Of a stretch of DNA of 64,000 nt, positions 7,785-16,166 are shown in pieces. The stretch is from Cytobacillus eiseniae. GTDB taxonomy: Bacteria; Bacillota; Bacilli; Bacillales; Cytobacillaceae. The notes beneath the pieces were generated by a model that saw nothing but the letters and a program-made list of their open reading frames with translations, made no database searches and had not been told where the DNA came from. The position numbers were made by a program, and so were the translations under genes. The stretch is from assembly GCF_017874625.1 (NCBI RefSeq), contig NZ_JAGIKZ010000004.1:62001-126000 (forward strand), in the 5' to 3' direction. The first letter of the stretch is position 1; each line of letters starts with the position of its first letter.

Positions 7785-7985
7785 GTGCAAAAGCGAAAGC
7801 GCCTAAGGTCTCACCGTACAAAGTGGATAACCACGTCCCTCCTAATAAAGGAAACATGGTGAGCGATAGCGATACCGTGCTTGACGCAATCGTTGCGGAG
7901 CAGTGCTGAAGTTTGATAGGCGATAGGCATCGAAGCTGGACGTAGACTAAACTACTCATAAAGTTATATACATTACGCGATTTTA
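7785..7985. repeat. Dispersed intergenic repeat, family A, copy 1
   Basis: About 200 bases share long blocks with 60010-60188, including GCGCCTAAGGTCTC, TTGCGGAGCAGT and GCTGGACGTAGACTAAACTA, and a similar A/T-rich end before GCGATT. It fills the gap between pheB and pheA. No protein is evident. Whether it is a mobile element remnant or a structured RNA cannot be decided from two copies. Confidence 0.7.
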
Positions 7986-8008
7986 TAGTTTCCTAAAAAA
8001 TAAAAAAA

Positions 8009-8047
8009 GCCTGGTCCAGCACATCAAATTATGCACCGGAACCAAGC
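8009..8047 (-). terminator. Terminator overlapping the end of pheB
   Basis: On the minus strand GCTTGGTTCCGGTGCA pairs with TGTGCTGGACCAGGC, followed by seven T residues. The first arm includes the last codons of pheB, so the stop codon lies in the loop. Confidence 0.8.
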
Positions 8048-8484
8048 ACTTCTACTTTTTCAACAAATTCTAATCTTCGCAGTCTTGTTAATAATTCTTC
8101 AATTTCAATATCCATACTAGCAATATTTAATGATAGCGTCACATTGGCTCTCCCCATTAACGGGATCGTCTGGTGAATTGTCAATACATTGCATCCAGAT
8201 GACGCAACGACACTTAATAAATGTGACAATGTTCCTGAACGATCTTCTAAATGGAAAAACAGTGAAATTAACCGCTCTTTTATAACAGTGTGAAAAGGAA
8301 AAACAGTGTCTCGATATTTATAAAATGCACTTCTGCTTAAATCGACTTTTTGGGCAGCATCCCAAACAGATTCTGCTTTTCCTCTTTCTATCATTTCCTT
8401 TGCTTCTAATGTTTTCTTCATCGCTTCTGGTAAAACATCCTCGCGAACTAAGAAGAATTTTCTATCTACCTTCTCATGTCTCAT
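8029..8484 (-). CDS. pheB: PheB, ACT-domain protein of the phenylalanine operon
   Basis: This is a 151-residue protein. Residues 75-145 form an ACT domain ([21 protein letters not shown]), and the N-terminal part ends in a predicted helical segment ([19 protein letters not shown]) with an HTH look. B. subtilis PheB was once annotated as chorismate mutase, but the mutase motif is absent; the fold suggests an amino-acid-sensing regulatory protein. It follows obg closely (27 bases) and has a GGGGTGG ribosome site 4 bases before the ATG. Its expression ends at the overlapping terminator before pheA. Confidence 0.9.
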   Translation of the reverse strand: MRHEKVDRKFFLVREDVLPEAMKKTLEAKEMIERGKAESVWDAAQKVDLSRSAFYKYRDTVFPFHTVIKERLISLFFHLEDRSGTLSHLLSVVASSGCNVLTIHQTIPLMGRANVTLSLNIASMDIEIEELLTRLRRLEFVEKVEVLGSGA

Positions 8485-8511
8485 ATGTCCACCCCATGTA
8501 CCCGATCGTGA

Positions 8512-9801
8512 CTACTCAATAAATTCAAATTCATACTCAAGCAGTTTCACAATATCTCCATCTTTTGCCCCTTTTGCACGGAGAGCATCATCAACGCCCA
8601 TGCCACGAAGCTGCCTTGAAAAACGTCTTACAGACTCATCTCTTGAAAAGTCAGTCATCTTAAAGAGCTTTTCAATCGCATCACCAGAAACAATGAAGTC
8701 ACCAGCAGAATCACGAGTAATGACAAACTCTGTCTGTTCCGCCTCATGCTTATAAAGGACTCGATGTACACCAGTCTCTTCTTCCTCTTCAATAAGCGGG
8801 AATTCAGGTGTTTCCTCAATTTTATTCGCGATTGCAAATAATAAATCTCTCAAGCCTTGTCTAGTAATTGCTGAGATTGGAAAAATTGGATAATCCTCTT
8901 CTAACTGCTCTTTAAATTTTTCTAGATTTTCCTCTGCTCCAGGCATTTCCATCTTATTCGCAACAATTACTTGCGGTCTTTCAGTCAAGCGCATATTATA
9001 TTCTTTTAATTCCTTATTAATCGTTAAATAATCTTCAAATGGATCTCTACCTTCAATTGCAGCCATATCAATGACATGAACAATAACACGTGTCCGCTCG
9101 ATATGTCTTAAAAATTGATGGCCTAGTCCGACACCTGAATGTGCACCTTCAATAAGCCCTGGCAAATCAGCTAATACGAAGCTTCGATTGTCCTCGGTTT
9201 CCACCATTCCTAGATTCGGTGCAATGGTCGTGAAGTGATATTCAGCAATTTTTGGTCTTGCAGATGACACCACAGAAAGCAAGGTTGATTTCCCAACACT
9301 CGGAAAGCCTACTAAGCCTGCATCAGCCAAAAGCTTCAACTCTAAGGCTATTTCTCTCTCCACACCCGGCTCTCCATGTTCAGATAGTTCGGGTGCTGGA
9401 TTTGCTGGCGTTGCGAAACGAGTATTGCCTCGGCCGCCTCGGCCGCCTTTAGCAATAACAGCCCTTTGCCCATGTTCAACCAAATCAGCAATGACTACAT
9501 TTGTTTCTACATCTGTAATCACTGTGCCAGGTGGAACCTTTACAATCATATCCTTTGAGTTTCTGCCATGCATATTTTTCGACATGCCATGTTCCCCACG
9601 AGGTGCTTTAAAATGGCGCTGATAGCGGAAGTCCATCAATGTTCTTAAGCCTTCATTTACTTCAAAGACAACATCTGATCCTTTTCCTCCATCCCCGCCA
9701 GCTGGTCCTCCGTTGGGAACATATTTTTCACGGCGAAAGGCAACCATTCCATTGCCTCCATCTCCGCCTTTCACATATATTTTGACTCGATCGACAAACA
9801 T
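8512..9801 (-). CDS. obg: Obg (CgtA) GTPase, ribosome assembly and stress/sporulation control
   Basis: Obg is an essential GTPase that acts in large-subunit maturation and, in Bacillus, in sigma-B activation and phosphorelay initiation. The glycine-rich Obg fold covers residues 1-158 ([15 protein letters not shown]). The G domain (159-330) has P-loop [13 protein letters not shown]3 [16 protein letters not shown] and G4 NKME. The C-terminal OCT domain (about 350-428) is complete. The length of 429 residues is standard. It lies directly downstream of spo0B, as in B. subtilis, and the two are probably cotranscribed, linking the GTPase to sporulation entry. Confidence 0.97.
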   Translation of the reverse strand: MFVDRVKIYVKGGDGGNGMVAFRREKYVPNGGPAGGDGGKGSDVVFEVNEGLRTLMDFRYQRHFKAPRGEHGMSKNMHGRNSKDMIVKVPPGTVITDVETNVVIADLVEHGQRAVIAKGGRGGRGNTRFATPANPAPELSEHGEPGVEREIALELKLLADAGLVGFPSVGKSTLLSVVSSARPKIAEYHFTTIAPNLGMVETEDNRSFVLADLPGLIEGAHSGVGLGHQFLRHIERTRVIVHVIDMAAIEGRDPFEDYLTINKELKEYNMRLTERPQVIVANKMEMPGAEENLEKFKEQLEEDYPIFPISAITRQGLRDLLFAIANKIEETPEFPLIEEEEETGVHRVLYKHEAEQTEFVITRDSAGDFIVSGDAIEKLFKMTDFSRDESVRRFSRQLRGMGVDDALRAKGAKDGDIVKLLEYEFEFIE

Positions 9802-9850
9802 CTTATTCCTCCTGTCTTGTTGTTCAACTTCAAACGAAAAACAACAAAAA

Positions 9851-10384
9851 CTACTTATGTAGATATAGCTCTAGTGAGAATTCTTGATCTGATAAATGGT
9901 GAATAGTAATTTTTGGAGCTGTAGCTGTTTCTTTAAAGAAGCCTTCCAGATGTTCCATATTCGTTATTATTCCTCTAAAATCAAAAAAGAAACGAGTTCC
10001 TTCAATTTGAGGCTCAATTATAATCGATAATTGATTATCATAAAAGCGTTTAATGGATGCATTTACATATTCAAAAAAGGTAACTGTCCATTTAGTAAGC
10101 CATTCATCATCTAAATGATCACCTTTTGAACCATCCATCACATCGAATTTTAATTGAAACAAATGATTTTCCCAATTATGTGTAAGAATCAGCGAGGCAA
10201 ATTGAGGAATATTTAAATTAGACAGCTTTGCTTCCTGCATGGCATCATCAATAATTTCGTGAATAATTTCTTTTGCCCTATCCATCTTATTTAGAGCAAG
10301 ATTTCCTTGTATTAATTGAATTTTATTTAACCAATCATGGCGTGCATATCGCAACACCTCAATAATGTTCCAATCCTTATTCAT
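9851..10384 (-). CDS. spo0B: Spo0B, sporulation phosphorelay phosphotransferase
   Basis: Spo0B carries phosphate from Spo0F to Spo0A. The phosphorylated histidine is His16 in [17 protein letters not shown], within the N-terminal helical hairpin that forms the dimer four-helix bundle. The C-terminal domain (about 65-177) is a degenerate histidine-kinase ATPase fold with no ATP-binding motifs, as expected. At 177 residues it is slightly shorter than the B. subtilis protein. It heads a spo0B-obg unit just after the rpmA terminator. A sequence TTATACTT about 50 bases upstream of the start may be its -10. Confidence 0.93.
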   Translation of the reverse strand: MNKDWNIIEVLRYARHDWLNKIQLIQGNLALNKMDRAKEIIHEIIDDAMQEAKLSNLNIPQFASLILTHNWENHLFQLKFDVMDGSKGDHLDDEWLTKWTVTFFEYVNASIKRFYDNQLSIIIEPQIEGTRFFFDFRGIITNMEHLEGFFKETATAPKITIHHLSDQEFSLELYLHK

Positions 10385-10536
10385 ACATGCACTCCTACAC
10401 CGCTTTTTTTGTGAAGACTGCCTGTTGTAAGTATAACAAAAAGATGAGAAATCGTAAGCAACAATTTTGATCTAATTAAAGAGTTCAAAAAACAACCTGT
10501 ACTTAAAACGCTTTATTTTCTATCTTCCAAAAAAGG

Positions 10537-10565
10537 AAAACTCTAACCTTAATGGTTAGAGTTTT
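10537..10565 (-). terminator. Terminator of the rplU-prp-rpmA operon
   Basis: AAAACTCTAACC and GGTTAGAGTTTT form a perfect 12-bp stem with a 5-base loop. On the minus strand it is followed by CCTTTTTT. Confidence 0.9.
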
Positions 10566-10577
10566 CCCATCAAACGC

Positions 10578-10871
10578 TTATGCTTCTTGAGCTACTGGAT
10601 ATACGCTCACTTGTTTGCGGTCACGGCCAAGACGTTCAAATTTAACAACGCCATCAACTTTTGCGAAAAGTGTATCGTCGCCACCTCTACCTACGTTCAC
10701 TCCAGGGTAGATTTTTGTTCCACGCTGACGGTAAAGGATAGAGCCACCAGTTACGAATTGTCCATCCGCACGCTTAGCGCCTAGACGCTTAGAGATTGAA
10801 TCACGACCATTCTTTGTAGAACCTACTCCTTTTTTAGAAGCAAATAACTGAAGATCTAATTTTAGTAACAT
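10578..10871 (-). CDS. rpmA: Ribosomal protein bL27 with cleavable N-terminal extension
   Basis: bL27 is a large-subunit protein whose N-terminus reaches the peptidyl transferase centre. This 97-residue protein begins [19 protein letters not shown]. The Firmicutes-specific extension ends at LQLF, and Prp, encoded by the next gene upstream, cuts between Phe and Ala. The rest ([33 protein letters not shown]) is canonical. The ATG directly follows the prp stop codon, with the ribosome site inside the end of prp. A 12-bp stem terminator closes the operon. Confidence 0.97.
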   Translation of the reverse strand: MLLKLDLQLFASKKGVGSTKNGRDSISKRLGAKRADGQFVTGGSILYRQRGTKIYPGVNVGRGGDDTLFAKVDGVVKFERLGRDRKQVSVYPVAQEA

Positions 10872-11219
10872 TTATTCCACCTCCTGCTTTTTGAAGGTTA
10901 TTTTTATATGCTGTCCATATTCTTCTTCAATCGTCTGTAATGAGACAATCATTCCTTGGAGAAGAAGTTGTACTTTCGCATTTGCCTCATCCGAAAGTTG
11001 ATCCGGAATTGTGCAGCTGAGAAACCCATCTTCCTTTTGTTCGATTAAAGGTGTCACCCCTGTAAGAGCATGAACCGCATTAATCGCACCAACCGATACA
11101 GCAGATACGCCTGCACAGACAATATCCTTTCCACGCTTTGCAAAGAAAGCATGGCCGCTAATCGTAAATGATTGAATCAGCTCGGATTTATTACGAATAA
11201 CCGTAACTTCGATCATCAC
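10872..11219 (-). CDS. prp: Prp (YsxB), cysteine protease that processes bL27
   Basis: Prp removes the N-terminal extension of bL27, which is needed for a working ribosome in Firmicutes. The catalytic pair is visible: His23 in SGHAFF and Cys35 in IVCAGVSA (His22/Cys34 if the second Met is the start). The length of 115 residues is standard. The gene sits between rplU and rpmA as in all Bacilli, so enzyme and substrate are cotranscribed; bL27 in this window carries the matching LQLF-A site. Confidence 0.95.
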   Translation of the reverse strand: MMIEVTVIRNKSELIQSFTISGHAFFAKRGKDIVCAGVSAVSVGAINAVHALTGVTPLIEQKEDGFLSCTIPDQLSDEANAKVQLLLQGMIVSLQTIEEEYGQHIKITFKKQEVE

Positions 11220-11227
11220 ATAGCACC

Positions 11228-11536
11228 TTAAGCGTTGATTTTTTCAATCACAACTTTAGTGTATGGCTGACGATGACCTTGCTTTTTGCGATAGTTTTTC
11301 TTTGCTTTATACTTGAAAACAATGATCTTTTTCGCGCGACCTTGTTTTTCAACTTTAGCTGTAACAGTAGCACCTTCAACAACAGGGCTTCCTACTTTTA
11401 CACTATCTCCGCCAACGAAAAGAACTTTATCAAAAGTAACTGTTTCGCCTGCTTCAGCATTTAGCTTTTCAATGTAGATAGCTTGACCTTCTTCTACACG
11501 TACTTGCTTACCACCAGTTTCAATAATTGCGTACAT
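11228..11536 (-). CDS. rplU: Ribosomal protein bL21
   Basis: bL21 is a large-subunit protein binding 23S rRNA. The sequence starts [17 protein letters not shown] and contains the family ending [14 protein letters not shown], over 102 residues. The ATG at 11536 is chosen because AGGAGGTG lies 6 bases before it; an in-frame GTG three codons earlier overlaps that site and is unlikely. It leads the rplU-prp-rpmA operon and is preceded by an L21 leader and a promoter with a TTGACA box. Negative autoregulation through the leader is expected from other Bacilli. Confidence 0.97.
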   Translation of the reverse strand: MYAIIETGGKQVRVEEGQAIYIEKLNAEAGETVTFDKVLFVGGDSVKVGSPVVEGATVTAKVEKQGRAKKIIVFKYKAKKNYRKKQGHRQPYTKVVIEKINA

Positions 11537-11549
11537 GAACTGCACCTCC

Positions 11550-11650
11550 TCTTAGACTAAGACTCGCCATTCGCAGGCGTTCTACTCGGTTAATGAGCAA
11601 AAGCTTATTACCTGTTCTGTGCGGTTGTAGCACGGGTGCGCTACAAACAT
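11550..11650 (-). ncRNA. L21 leader (cis-regulatory mRNA leader of rplU)
   Basis: The roughly 110-base leader between promoter and rplU contains several pairing segments, for example GTAGCGCACCCGTGCTAC (arms GTAGC/GCTAC) and GAACGCCTGCGAATGGCG. Position and structure fit the L21 leader family of Bacilli, where ribosomal protein binding limits expression. The assignment is from position and visible hairpins, without a covariance search. Confidence 0.6.
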
Positions 11651-11659
11651 AACATGAAA

Positions 11660-11689
11660 ATATTATCATAATCGATTCCATTATGTCAA
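11660..11689 (-). promoter_or_regulatory. Sigma-A promoter of rplU-prp-rpmA
   Basis: On the minus strand a perfect TTGACA (11684-11689) is followed after 18 bases by TAATAT (11660-11665). Confidence 0.7.
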
Positions 11690-11702
11690 TATATTTTCCT
11701 TT

Positions 11703-13151
11703 CTACTCGGCCTTTTCCCCAAACTGGCGAATTTCATAGAAAGGCATATTCGTATCAATGACAGTAAAAATGATTTTCATTCCGATGATCTCTTCCATCC
11801 GCTTTTTATGGACATGTTGCTCTCCTGAAAAAATTCTTGCTACTTCTTCAGTTGTATGAATATGTATCGCTTCCGAATCATTGATTCGATATTCCCATAG
11901 CTCTCTCTCTAATCGAAAGGCCATTGTCTCCGCACTTAGAATCCGGCCACTTCCTTCACATGTCGGACATTTATCTGTTAGTGCTTCCAATATGGCAGGC
12001 TTTGTCTTTTTTCTTGTTAATTGAAGAATGCCGAGTGGGGTAAATCCAATGACATTTGTTCTTCGCTCATCTTTCGATAATTCTTCCTTTATTTTATGAA
12101 AAATACGTTTCCTGCTGCTTTCCTCTTTCATATCAATAAAGTCAATCAATATGATGCCCCCGATATCACGAAGACGGATTTGTCTTGCCACTTCAACAGC
12201 AGCCCATTCATTTGTTTTTAGAACCGTTTCTTCGTAATTCGACTTTCCCGCAAACTTTCCTGTATTCACATCAATGACCGTTAATGCCTCTGCTTCATCA
12301 AAAATTAAATAGGCTCCATTTTCCAGCCAAACAATTCGTTTTAATGCCTTTTCTACTTCATGCTCAATCCTATAGGCAGAGAAAATATTCTCCTTGCCAC
12401 TATACAAGCGAACAGGCAGCTGACTATTTTTTTCAAGAATTGCCTTTGTACTTACATCATCTACTATGATTTCTCCTGCTTCATTTCCCTTTGTGAGATT
12501 CAAAATTTCATCGATAAAAGTATTGCGCTCATATACTTTACCCGTTTTTTTCATCGCTTTTGACTTTAAGAATAGCTCATTATATTCATCCCGAAGCTGA
12601 TTTAATTCTGAAATCAACGTTTCTTCCGATTGTTCGATGGATGTAGTACGCAGAATAAGTCCCTCTGCCTCTGCTTTAATTTGATACCCCCATTGACGCC
12701 ATTTTTCTCTCATTTGGTTGTTTTCTATTTTTTTGGATATCGCTACGTAACGACCACTTGGCATATAAATTAAATAATTGCCTTGGAGCTCAATCACACC
12801 TGTAAGCTTCGGTCCCTTCGTACCAGTAGCATCTTTTTCAACCTGGACAAGAATCCTTTCACCCTGATGGACATACGAAGAAATGCTTCGTGAGGCCTTT
12901 ACTTCCTTTTCTTCATTCGATGCAAGAAAGGAGGCGAGCTTATCTCTATGTAAATAGCCACTCTTCCCCTCCCCAATGTCAACAAATGCAGCATTCATTC
13001 CTGGCAGTACCTTTTCGACAATTCCTAAATAAATATTCCCAACAGTAGAATGTTGTTTTGGCTGATTAATCACAAGTGTTTCAACTGTTTGATCATGTAA
13101 AACAGCATACCGCTGTTCACGGGTTGTATTGTTAATAATAATTGACTTCAA
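11703..13151 (-). CDS. rng: RNase E/G family ribonuclease (Rng)
   Basis: This 482-residue protein has the RNase G architecture: an N-terminal S1-like region (NIYLGIVEKVLPGMNAAFVD and GKSGYLH), the DNase I-like catalytic core with LIFDEAEALTVIDVNTGKF and GGIILIDFIDMK (metal-binding Asp residues), and the zinc-link CPTCEGSGR. It would cut single-stranded RNA for rRNA or mRNA maturation. It lacks the long scaffold tail of RNase E. B. subtilis 168 lacks this enzyme, relying on RNase Y and J, while various other Bacillaceae keep it at this locus. It lies 20 bases after spoIVFB and may be cotranscribed with it. Confidence 0.93.
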   Translation of the reverse strand: MKSIIINNTTREQRYAVLHDQTVETLVINQPKQHSTVGNIYLGIVEKVLPGMNAAFVDIGEGKSGYLHRDKLASFLASNEEKEVKASRSISSYVHQGERILVQVEKDATGTKGPKLTGVIELQGNYLIYMPSGRYVAISKKIENNQMREKWRQWGYQIKAEAEGLILRTTSIEQSEETLISELNQLRDEYNELFLKSKAMKKTGKVYERNTFIDEILNLTKGNEAGEIIVDDVSTKAILEKNSQLPVRLYSGKENIFSAYRIEHEVEKALKRIVWLENGAYLIFDEAEALTVIDVNTGKFAGKSNYEETVLKTNEWAAVEVARQIRLRDIGGIILIDFIDMKEESSRKRIFHKIKEELSKDERRTNVIGFTPLGILQLTRKKTKPAILEALTDKCPTCEGSGRILSAETMAFRLERELWEYRINDSEAIHIHTTEEVARIFSGEQHVHKKRMEEIIGMKIIFTVIDTNMPFYEIRQFGEKAE

Positions 13152-13171
13152 TTACCTTCCTCTATTCTCAT

Positions 13172-14038
13172 TTAATAAGCATAAAGCAAATCGCCAATGC
13201 GTGCAGTGATCACTTTTTCCGAAAAATAGGCATGTAATAATTCATTTTCATCTAAGGTTCCTTTTTCTTTCCCATCTTTTTCAATGATAATTGGGTGTTT
13301 ACAGCCCCTTTGGAATTTTTCAAGCACATGGATGACCATTTCCTCTTCTTTTACAATAAGCGGCTTTAAGATGGGAATGCTAGCGCTTTTCCCATAATAT
13401 CTTTCAAGGAGAAACCGCATAAAAATATACCTGCTTTGCTTCCATTCATGAAAAATCGAAAAGAGTAGAAAGGATACAACAACCCAAATATTTAAATTTA
13501 TTGGTGCAGTAAGAAGGGTCACGATAATAAAAGCAAGCATGCTGCCTATAGAAATCTGGATAATCTTCCGATGGGCAACAGGAAAAGCATAATAAATAGA
13601 AAGCCAAAGGAAAATAAGCTTTCCTCCATCTAGCGGCCAAATTGGCAAAAGATTGAATAGCAATACCATTAAGTTAAATTGGATAAAAAGCTGAAATAGA
13701 TCTTCCGGTATTATGGAAAATTGAAAGAGAATATAAGCTAATCCCATCATCCAAAGATGCTGTAAAGGGCCAGAGAGAATAACAATTAACTCTTCCTTTA
13801 ATGGACGATTGCCATGTTCCTCCATTTCGGCTACTCCCCCAAATGGCAGAAGGGCAATTCTTTTGATTCGCCACGAAAAAAAAGATGCAGCTCCTGCATG
13901 TCCAAGTTCATGGATAAAAATAATGAACAGCAAAAGAGACAGCTCAATAAAATGAGCAGTCATAACTGCTAATCCAATTACTACCCAAAGGAGCGGGTGG
14001 ATATGAATATATTTTATCAATCCCGTTAATTTAATCAA
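13172..14038 (-). CDS. spoIVFB: SpoIVFB, intramembrane site-2 protease for pro-sigma-K
   Basis: SpoIVFB cuts pro-sigma-K in the outer forespore membrane late in sporulation. The zinc motif HELGH is in FIHELGHAGA, and the second motif is LLPIWPLDGGK, whose Asp ligates zinc; both fit site-2 proteases. Several hydrophobic segments cover residues 15-200. The C-terminal part (about 225-285) is the CBS domain that senses ATP. The length of 288 residues matches B. subtilis. Its start overlaps the end of spoIVFA by 8 bases, as expected for partners that form one complex. Confidence 0.96.
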   Translation of the reverse strand: MIKLTGLIKYIHIHPLLWVVIGLAVMTAHFIELSLLLFIIFIHELGHAGAASFFSWRIKRIALLPFGGVAEMEEHGNRPLKEELIVILSGPLQHLWMMGLAYILFQFSIIPEDLFQLFIQFNLMVLLFNLLPIWPLDGGKLIFLWLSIYYAFPVAHRKIIQISIGSMLAFIIVTLLTAPINLNIWVVVSFLLFSIFHEWKQSRYIFMRFLLERYYGKSASIPILKPLIVKEEEMVIHVLEKFQRGCKHPIIIEKDGKEKGTLDENELLHAYFSEKVITARIGDLLYAY

Positions 14039-14813
14039 ACGGCATCACCTGGATAGGGTCAATGAAATCATCATCCTTTTTAATTGCAAAATAAAAGAGC
14101 CCATTATTGCCATCCTCTGTATCCGTTGAAACACCTACTTCTTCGCCTTTATTAATATAATCCATAAATTTCACGCGAATATCTGCTAGATTTCCATACC
14201 AGGATTCACTATTATCGGCATGCTTAATGATTACGGTTTTTCCAAAACCTTCTTTTTTCCCTGCAAAAGTGACTAGCCCTTCACTCATTGCTTCAACGGC
14301 TGCATCTTTCTCTGTTTCAATCGTAATTCTTTGTCCATTCTTATCGAACTCCTCAAGAATTTTCGCTGAAGCTGGCAAGGCATACATAGTGCTTGGCGTA
14401 TTTCCATTCTTTTCATCTTCATTTTTCTCATTTTTCACTGGCAGTAGAGCTAGCGGCTTCCCAAATTGCTCCTCATACCAATTCGAAACAGCAACAAATT
14501 GAAAGTCCTTCTCCATAGCAGTTCGAACAAAACTTCTTGCTTGATCAAAGGAAGAGGCCTCATTTTTAAACATGATGGCAATGATAAGAAATAAACAGGC
14601 AGACGCAAGCAGCTTAAATAAAAACCATTCTTTTCGAAATAAAGGATGACTGCCTTCATCACTCTTCCCATCATATGTCGTCATTTTATCATAACCATAC
14701 CGTTCTTCATCCTCTGCCCATGATAAAGTATGATTGATATTTTTAGTCATTCTTTCCCGCTCACGTTTCCTCCGGGCAACCCGCTTCCGAATCTCATCCG
14801 CTCTCGTCTTCAT
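14031..14813 (-). CDS. spoIVFA: SpoIVFA, regulator/anchor of the SpoIVFB protease
   Basis: SpoIVFA holds SpoIVFB in an inhibited complex with BofA until the forespore signal protease SpoIVB cuts it. A basic, Arg/Lys-rich N-terminus (ADEIRKRVARRKRER) precedes one membrane segment (about 85-105, LLASACLFLIIAIMF). The C-terminal half is a LytM/M23-like fold (SEGLVTFAGKKEGFGKTVIIKHADN, quoted only as landmarks SEGLVTFAG and GKTVIIKHAD) without the zinc ligands of active peptidases. The length of 260 residues is normal. Two dispersed repeat families fill the gap upstream, towards minD. Confidence 0.94.
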   Translation of the reverse strand: MKTRADEIRKRVARRKRERERMTKNINHTLSWAEDEERYGYDKMTTYDGKSDEGSHPLFRKEWFLFKLLASACLFLIIAIMFKNEASSFDQARSFVRTAMEKDFQFVAVSNWYEEQFGKPLALLPVKNEKNEDEKNGNTPSTMYALPASAKILEEFDKNGQRITIETEKDAAVEAMSEGLVTFAGKKEGFGKTVIIKHADNSESWYGNLADIRVKFMDYINKGEEVGVSTDTEDGNNGLFYFAIKKDDDFIDPIQVMPFD

Positions 14814-14876
14814 CTCTCACCATTCCTCTACCGTCTTTTGTACAAGTTTATGAGTTGTCCAATTAGAGTATGACAA

Positions 14877-14999
14877 GAAAAGCGCAAGCGGCTTGTTTAC
14901 CCCCGACAAGCACAAGACGGGCTGGATGGCAGGTTGTTCTTTAACCTTCTAGCCAGATCGGCTTGTGACCTCGAGGGGGTAGCCACTGGAGCTGGACAA
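14877..14999. repeat. Dispersed intergenic repeat, family B, copy 1 (complete)
   Basis: This 123-bp element begins AGAAAAGCG and ends GGAGCTGGACAAT, and folds into one long hairpin. The outer stem is TACCCCC/GGGGGTA, a middle stem CACAAG/CTTGTG, and the inner stem AGGTT/AACCT. The copy at 46.3 kb has different bases in the first two stems but keeps pairing, so the structure is conserved. Confidence 0.8.
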
Positions 15000-15000
15000 T

Positions 15001-15046
15001 AGAAAAGCGGAACGGCTTGGTCAGGGGCGACAAGCATAGGACGAGG
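15001..15046. repeat. Family B repeat, truncated copy 2
   Basis: One base after copy 1, AGAAAAGCGG and GGGGCGACAAGCATAGGACGAG match the first 45 bases of the family B element. The rest is missing. It is in direct tandem with copy 1. Confidence 0.65.
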
Positions 15047-15088
15047 ATTTCTATGTTTTTAATAACGATCCTAATAATATGTTTGAAA

Positions 15089-15279
15089 AATAAGCGGAGA
15101 AATTCCGGCTATATTGGGAAATATCCCTATTTCCTTAAAAATAAGGGGAGTTTTTCCGCTTATTTGATTTAAATCTATGGATTTTGTCTGATTTAGCCCA
15201 GTTAAGCGGAAATTCTCCGCTTATTTCGGCTTCTTCAACCTTCTTTTTATGAAATAAGCGGAATTTCTCCGCTTATTTC
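15089..15279. repeat. Family C palindrome cluster 1 (four copies)
   Basis: Four copies of the unit AATAAGCGGA-(5-6 nt)-TCCGCTTATT occur at about 15089-15112, 15138-15165, 15202-15226 and 15251-15279. The last two pair perfectly; the first two have single differences. Together with the family B copies this accounts for most of the 550 bases between spoIVFA and minD; no gene is visible there. Confidence 0.75.
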
Positions 15280-15331
15280 GCCTCATACATTTACGAAAAT
15301 CAACAGTGAATACTAACAGAATCTTATAAAC

Positions 15332-15355
15332 AAAAAAAGCCAGGAGCTCCTGACT
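15332..15355 (-). terminator. Terminator of minCD
   Basis: AGTCAGGAG/CTCCTGGCT forms a compact stem on the minus strand, followed by seven T residues, directly after minD. Confidence 0.8.
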
Positions 15356-15361
15356 TTTGCT

Positions 15362-16165
15362 TTATTTTACACCGAAGAATTTTTTTAGTTTGGAAAAAAC
15401 ACCTGGTGCTTCATCTTCAAGTGGCTGGAGTGGAATGGACTCTCCAAGTATACGTCGGGCTATGTTGCGGTAGGCAATGGCTGCCTTGCTGTTCGGGTTT
15501 AATGCAATCGGCTCTCCGTGATTAGAAGCTCTGATCACTTCATCATCATCAGCTACAATCCCAATCAAATCAATCGATAAATGTGTAGCAATTTCGTCTA
15601 CATCAAGCATATCTCCATTTTTCATCATTTGATTGCGGATTCGGTTAATAATGAGTTTTGGAGACTCGACATTTTCCTCTTTTTCCAAGAGGCCAATAAT
15701 TCGGTCCGCATCTCTTACAGCTGATACCTCTGGTGTTGTTACAACGATTGCTCGATCTGCACCTGCAACCGCATTGCGGTATCCATGTTCAATTCCTGCA
15801 GGGCAATCAATAATGATATAATCATAATCCTGCTTCAAATTACTAATTAATTCTTTCATTTGCTCCGGTGTTACCGCTGTCTTATCACTTGTTTGGGCAG
15901 CAGGCAATAAGTAGAGCATGTCTTCAAATCGCTTATCTTTCACGAGTGCTTGATGTACTTTACAGCGTCCTTCCAGCACATCAACTAAATCATAAATAAT
16001 GCGATTTTCAAGACCCATCACTACATCTAAATTTCGAAGACCAATATCTGTATCGACAAGGCAAACCTTCTTCCCTTGTAAAGCTAACGCTGTTCCAACA
16101 TTGGCACTAGTCGTTGTTTTGCCGACTCCTCCCTTGCCAGATGTAATTACAATCGCTTCACCCAT
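15362..16165 (-). CDS. minD: MinD, septum-site determining ATPase
   Basis: MinD recruits MinC to the membrane to block FtsZ rings near poles and old septa. It is a deviant Walker A ATPase (GKGGVGKTTTSANVG), with switch DTDIGLRNLDVVMGLENR and IIIDCPAG. The last 12 residues (FSKLKKFFGVK) form the amphipathic membrane-targeting helix. The length of 267 residues is standard. It lies one base after minC and shares its transcript, ending at the terminator immediately downstream. No minE homologue is adjacent, as expected in Bacillus, where DivIVA gives the topology. Confidence 0.98.
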   Translation of the reverse strand: MGEAIVITSGKGGVGKTTTSANVGTALALQGKKVCLVDTDIGLRNLDVVMGLENRIIYDLVDVLEGRCKVHQALVKDKRFEDMLYLLPAAQTSDKTAVTPEQMKELISNLKQDYDYIIIDCPAGIEHGYRNAVAGADRAIVVTTPEVSAVRDADRIIGLLEKEENVESPKLIINRIRNQMMKNGDMLDVDEIATHLSIDLIGIVADDDEVIRASNHGEPIALNPNSKAAIAYRNIARRILGESIPLQPLEDEAPGVFSKLKKFFGVK

Positions 16166-16166
16166 T

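Noticed and set aside
15089-15279. CRISPR array or tandem terminators
   Set aside because: Unit spacing and sequences vary, there are no cas genes, and the palindromes lack consistent T tracts.
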